Below are positions 32,100 through 37,229 of a stretch of DNA of 37,229 nt, piece by piece. Each line of letters opens with the position of its first letter. Positions within the stretch are counted from its first letter, which is position 1. A model generated the notes under the pieces. That model had not been told where the DNA came from and made no database searches. It saw only the letters and a program-made list of their open reading frames with translations. Made by a program: the position numbers and the translations under genes. Source of the DNA: Hirudo medicinalis (taxonomy: Eukaryota > Annelida > Clitellata > Hirudinida > Hirudinidae); assembly GCA_011800805.1 (NCBI GenBank), contig MPNW01000431.1:91668-128896 (forward strand), read 5' to 3'.

Positions 32100-34127
32100 T
32101 TAATCGTCCAGGCCAAGATTTACCAACTCAAGGTCTTTGGATCCAGCTTGTTTCAATACAAAGTATCTGTTGTGCAAGTCATCAGGCAATACGATTTGCT
32201 TGACAATATCGAGCTTTTTCATCTGGTTCACCCATTCTGTCAGCTTCGGAAATGTGGAATCAGGCAAAAAGACCATTGACGTGAGTTCTGAAAGCGCTGG
32301 AAACCTTTCGAACCATGGCCAGAATGCAAAATCGATTAGGCAAGGTGTCTTGTCTAAAAATTATTTTTGCATGTTAATTTAAAAATCAATAAGTAAAAAA
32401 TTATAAAAGCTTGCGGGAAAAAAGAAATTCGAGACGAAATAGGATTAATTAAAATTAAATGTAGCTTAATTTTAATCTGTAAAAGTAACTTTAATTGTAG
32501 CTGAATCACTGTTTAACAATCAAATTTATAATTTGAAAAAGGAATAAGGAAGATTCAAAATTTGGGAGAAAAAAAGAAGAAAAAAAGAATGACTTAGACT
32601 TTCAGCAAAAAGTATTTTTCAGTTAAGTCTTATTTTACGGCTTTCAACTGTAATGGTAGGCAATCGAGCAATTAACATACTCCCAAAAAATGGTCCGCTC
32701 AACAGTTTCTCGTAGTTTTCGAACTCCTTATGAATCTTCGAAAGATTTTCTTTGTGGGCAGCCCGTTCAGTTGTTTTGACGATATTTCCGATAGGGGTGG
32801 CGACCTGACAACGAACAATTTCTGTAACCATGTTTACGTCCTAAGCTATTTCACCTCAAGATCACACCTTATCAAATTTGTCCATTAATACTCTTTGGAA
32901 GGCTTTGTCGAGCGGCTTTTTGGCTAGAAGCTTGTTCTTTCCAAATTCTTCATTTATAAAGTCGAGGCATAAAAGGGACTGTGAAAGTAAAACGCCCTTG
33001 TATTTAATAACTGGGACGTTGCCGTCAGGATTGAAGTCTAGGAACCATTCGGGCTTAGAATTCGTGTTGATGTTTATGACATCGTGTCTGAAATGCAATT
33101 TTTAACTTTCTAGAAAATCAGCATGAGTTCAGCATTTAATAACTTAATTATTCAAGAACTGATGGAATTTAACAACTTACTTTACTTTTAAGTATTTCAA
33201 TAAGAGTCTAATTCTCTCAGCATATGGACAAAATCTCATACCATACAGTCTAAGAAGGTTAGGATTTTCAGCCGGATGTTCAGAACCTATTTGGTTAAAT
33301 CAAGAATCTGATTAGCGCAATTTTACAAATAAACAAAATAGTCTTAAGAAATTGTCACCTTCTTCATAGGCTCTATGGTTCTGTAAAATTTAGACGATAA
33401 ATTATTGCATAACATTATGAAATAGAGGTGATAATGGTTATCCGGAATAACTACAGGTGGGCAAATAATTCCTTGATCTACTTAACTAACAATAGTTCAT
33501 CATTTGATGAACTAATAATGGTGACAATGATAATGATAATGGTGACATCGAGGATTCCAACCCCATGTTGCAGGAGCATCGTCCTAATCACTTAGTTATG
33601 TATGGAATCGCTGCTTTACATAATTTTTCCGGTGTCGCACGAAGTAATATCATCCTGATAGAATATCCCCCGGGGATTTTATATCGCATGTAGAATTACC
33701 CCTTGAAATAAATCAACCTAGGGGACGTTATATCACGATAAAAATTTTATCAGTTATAAGTTTTTATTGTTAATTTATATTTTATCAAAACTTTATCATG
33801 CGATAAAAAACCCCCCTAGCATAATGTATTTCACTAAGGGGATATTCTATCTGGGGGATACTTTATTTCGTAACACCGGTCATGCATTTGTTGGAGCATT
33901 GTAATGACTTTTGGTACATGTTAGGACTTAATGAATAGTTTAAAATAACTATTTCAAACAATACTACTAGCACAAATGACCAAAAGCACGCATTAATAAC
34001 AAAGTGATGCATTCAAAGTTAACGCAAAAGACACCGCAGATCCCTTCCCACAATCTTATGCGAATTGAACAATATTACAACGAATTAATTGGATAAACAT
34101 ATAAAAGTTTCCAACCTCTTTGGACAT
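32100..34127 (-). CDS. Omega-class glutathione S-transferase, copy C (divergent)
   Basis: Six exons (34116-34127, 33359-33380, 33181-33286, 32868-33087, 32681-32804, 32100-32353) join in phase to 245 residues. The N-terminal 12 residues, one exon in copies A and B, are split here between a 12-base exon (MSKE) and a 22-base exon, separated by a 735-bp intron that contains a MITE-like element. RLYGMRFCPYAERIRL keeps the catalytic Cys31 and SKPEW keeps the glutathione-site Lys. The usual Glu-Ser pair reads Gln-Ser (LLSQSLLC), and the C-terminal domain has FAFWPWFERFP. The protein is likely made but may bind glutathione less well, or another thiol. The two tiny 5' exons are the least certain part. 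Confidence 0.83.
33629..33879. mobile_element. MITE-like non-autonomous DNA transposon
   Basis: Ends are imperfect inverted repeats. Left CCGGTGTCGCACGAAGTAAT and right (complement) CCGGTGTTACGAAATAAAGT continue to a shared GATAGAATATCCCC. A second inner pair, TTTTATATCGCATG and TTTTTTATCGCATG, pairs again. Total 251 bp, AT-rich centre, no coding capacity. No clear target-site duplication is visible, so the superfamily is undetermined and the exact ends are approximate. It sits in intron 1 of GST copy C. Confidence 0.65.
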
Positions 34128-35172
34128 TGCAGATGTACGAGCCACGCGAAATGAGGCTTTTCACAGTTAATTTGTGGACGCGACTTATTTTAAACATAGA
34201 CGCGTTTTTTTTATTCGTTGTCTAATTGATCCGCATTCATAATTTATAAAATAATAATTATTAATAAGCACAATAATTTAAAAGTAATTTTTTATGTACT
34301 TTTTTTCAAGCATTACTAAAATAGCACATTAATTTTGTTCACATTCAACATTTATAAAACTAACGCAAACTTTAGGGATGTAAAATAATTTACTGTTGAC
34401 ACATTATAAGTTAATAAATTTGATGAAAAAATAAGAAATTTAATAAATAATTTGGTGAAAAAATTTGATAAATTTGATGACATCTTCTGCTGCCACGAAC
34501 GCTTTGGGAAACCATTTTGATTACAATGTCGTTACGCGTTTTTCGTACGCGTTTTTGATTTTTGTTGAAAGCCGAAAAATCGCCAGCTTCTTATTTGAAG
34601 TCTGATGGGGTCGTTATCGTATTGTAAACGGTTGTAAACACTCTCTTTTATTGATAATATGGTCATATTTCTGCACTGGATAAATATCTTATGTTTATCT
34701 GAGAACTCTAGGAAATTTTACATTTTCTAACAAGCGCAGCATGCTAGTAGTTTTCTATCAAAATAGATGTTACGATGTGAGAGAATTAATTTATTCGTCA
34801 GGTTAAAAGTCAGTGAAGCAAATTTATCAGGTCCCTTCAACATCAAATTGGTTAATAAAAAGCAACTTTAGAGAAAATGTTCGATAAGTGTCGTTTAGAC
34901 AAGTGTCCATTATTAGCCAAATTAAAGATAAAACAGCGAGTTATTTTTTAGCCAACGTTAGATCACAAACATTTAATGTTATAAAGTACCAGAGTAATCG
35001 TCCCAGGCACAATTGGTTCAATTATCAATAATTGTGAGAAATTTTAAGTTACTAAAAATTTCGATTTTCAGACCCAGGAGGGATGTTTTACAACTTCGTT
35101 ATGAAATTTGATTCTCTCTGCAAATATAATAAAGGTTTAATGAGTCAATGCCACATATGCTGGATAAGACAT
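34128..35172. other. Upstream region of GST copy C, no gene seen
   Basis: AT-rich spacer between the start of GST copy C and the 3' end of the EGF-protein gene. A small GC patch at about 34531-34556 contains TACGCGTTTTT twice. Nothing else stood out. Confidence 0.5.
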
Positions 35173-37229
35173 TTACAAACACACCCTGTTTGGCGGAAGC
35201 TGGAAGTTGCTCCGCGGTTGTTCTCTCCAAGGATTGAAAGGGGAGTATTTCAAGGCATTCCAGGACTGCAATTTAAAGCAATGCAGGTTAATCCAGCGCT
35301 AAACTTTAAACTGATTGTAATATTTACTAGGAGAACAGGAATTCCCGAAGTGGTAGTTGGAGAACGCATATCAGGATGTCTGGGCACGTAGGCAGGTAAC
35401 CATCTGGATCCTTCCCTCCAGACTCTGTTTTGAGGTTGAGGGAGCTGAGCATTAATCACCAATCCAGCCGATTGTTGAGAGGGCATCGACGGGAGGCTTG
35501 TTGATTGAATCGGCTCGGCTTTGGATTGGCGTGGTGCCGAGGCTTTTGGTTCTTGGTTTGTTTCTGGTTCATCTCTTGACCTTCTTCCAAACACTCTCAT
35601 TGTGATAAATACAGACAGAAGAATGGCTATTATGAGCACTGCGATTCCGAGTAGCGTTCCCAATAAGATTATGAGCCAGTTCAAGCTTGAATCTGTTTGT
35701 GGGGCTGGTGCTAGAAAAAAATTATTTCAATCAATTGAAACTTTGTAACTAATTTTCCAGAAAGATGAATAGTAATACTAATGCTTACTTGCTATTGAAG
35801 TGGCAGTATCTGTTTAATACAAATAAAGAATATTAAAGAAAGAAGCAATAGACTGAGATATTGTCAAACATTATACAATTTAGCTTACAATATTGGCAGT
35901 GCGTCCCTCCAAAATCCTTGAGACATTGGCATTGATAAGAATTGGGTCCACGAACGCAGGTTGCGTTATTCTGGCAGGGTTGCGATGCACATAAATCGAT
36001 TTCTATAAGAAAGACAATATCAATGAAAGGTTAGATAATACTGAAGATGTGGATACTTTAAATAAAGCCTTGGTTTTGCAAACGTTTAAGTGTACGAGTA
36101 AAACACTTACCAGTTTGGCACACTCTTCCCTCGTAGCCTTCATTGCACACACAGTCATGGTGGTTTAATGTCACACTTCCATTAACACATATTCCCTTGT
36201 AACTGCATCTTGAAATGTTCTTGCTGATGATCTCTGACCCATCAGAATCATATAGGCAGTAATCTCGCACTGAAGTGAACATTTATACTTAATACTTAAA
36301 TATAATGTAATAAAAACATCATATTTAACTTATATCAAATATATATTTACATTAATACTTATAATTATATTAAATATGAATATATATCATTTATAAATAA
36401 ATTTATATTAAATTAAATATTAAATTAAATATACAAATTTATTTAATAACATTTATATTTTACACTTAAATAAATTAATTTATTTAATAACATCTGTTTA
36501 TAATACTTAAATGAATGTTGACATTGCAGCTTTAAACTTACTGATGCACTCATCCAAATCCTTAAAATATCCGTTGTTGCAATTGCATTCATATGTGCCA
36601 AAACTATCAGAGCAATTGCTGTTTGCCGAACAAGGACTTGGAGTCGATTTCAAACATTCATCAATATTATCGGAGCAGTGTGATCCGGTCAGACCTGGAT
36701 TTGGACATGTATTACAACCGTTGTTGGAATCGCAAGAGCCTTCAGGACATTGGCAGACTTCGGTGCAATTTTCGCCCCAATATCCGGGATAACATTCTAT
36801 AATTTCAAATAAATCAAATGTAGAAACATCAAATTACTAAGCATTATTGACGAATAATCATATCAAAGTCAGTATTACTTGAACAAGATGTAGCATTTCC
36901 ACCGTAACATTCACAGTTGTAGCCTCCCTGGGTATTGACACATGTCTCATTTGCGCTGCAGTTGTTAAGGCTGACATTTTCGCATTCGTCGATATCTAAA
37001 AATGATATTTGATTCAGCAACTGATATCGACTTTGACGTAAGCAAGAAATTGGTTACATCGCATTGACAAATCAAACCAGAGAAAAATTATAACCTTGAC
37101 ATTTGAAGTCACTATATGTGAACCCGGGGTCACAGCTAAGACACACGTATCCAGGATGATTTGTGATGTTGTATTTCTTATTTTCGTCATCCACTTCTTT
37201 AGGTGAAAGATTTTTGCAGGTGCTATTGC
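35173..37229 (-). CDS. EGF-repeat single-pass membrane protein, C-terminal part
   Basis: Eight exons (37095-37229 open at the window edge, 36879-36995, 36542-36796, 36111-36269, 35889-36002, 35789-35809, 35328-35710, 35173-35265) give 424 residues. The extracellular part holds Cys-rich EGF modules. Two have the calcium-binding start DIDEC (DIDECENVSLNNC and NIDECLKSTPSPC); a later one reads EIDLCASQPCQNNATC. Exon ends are in phase 1, typical of EGF modules. A 7-residue exon precedes the stalk, then a strong transmembrane segment (LIILLGTLLGIAVLIIAILL) and a basic stop-transfer RRSR. The cytoplasmic tail is about 125 residues, Pro/Ser/Gln-rich, with no catalytic domain. The last junction uses a 62-base intron; reading through it instead stops at about 35250. 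I cannot assign a named family; function is unknown beyond a surface receptor or adhesion type. Confidence 0.75.

Overview
The window is animal nuclear DNA. It has intron-rich genes with GT/AG junctions, AT-rich introns, very dense microsatellites and minisatellites, and one assembly gap (13426-13738). A small heat-shock protein with two alpha-crystallin domains and three omega-class GSTs would fit a spiralian such as an annelid, flatworm or mollusc. That placement is weak inference; no marker gene fixes the taxon.

Layout. 1-1645: tandem repeats, then the first coding exon of synapsin on the minus strand, whose remainder lies beyond the left edge. 1646-5024: repeat-rich spacer with no gene I can support. 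5336-15562 (minus): a nearly complete SMC1 (cohesin ATPase) gene of about 27 exons. It is interrupted by the gap, carries one apparent 1-base frameshift, and has two homologous, mutually exclusive-looking terminal exons. 15563-17179: shared upstream region between SMC1 and a divergently transcribed small heat-shock gene. 17180-26868 (plus): that gene, four coding exons spread by a 5.7-kb and a 2.9-kb intron full of repeats. 28437-34127 (minus): a tandem cluster of three omega-class glutathione S-transferase genes with almost identical exon structure; the third holds a MITE-like element in its first intron. 35173-37229 (minus): the 3' part of a gene for a single-pass membrane protein with EGF repeats, open at the right edge.

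The genes do not form one pathway: neuronal vesicle protein, chromosome cohesion, protein folding, redox and detoxification, and a cell-surface receptor-like protein. The features most worth a second look are the duplicated SMC1 last exon, a possible internal promoter and first exon in the heat-shock gene, the divergent third GST, the MITE, and two very regular minisatellites (31 bp x 13 and 14 bp x 14, the latter with an inverted CCAAT pentamer in each unit). Exon boundaries were read by eye from splice signals, reading-frame continuity and remembered family sequences; no alignment was run.
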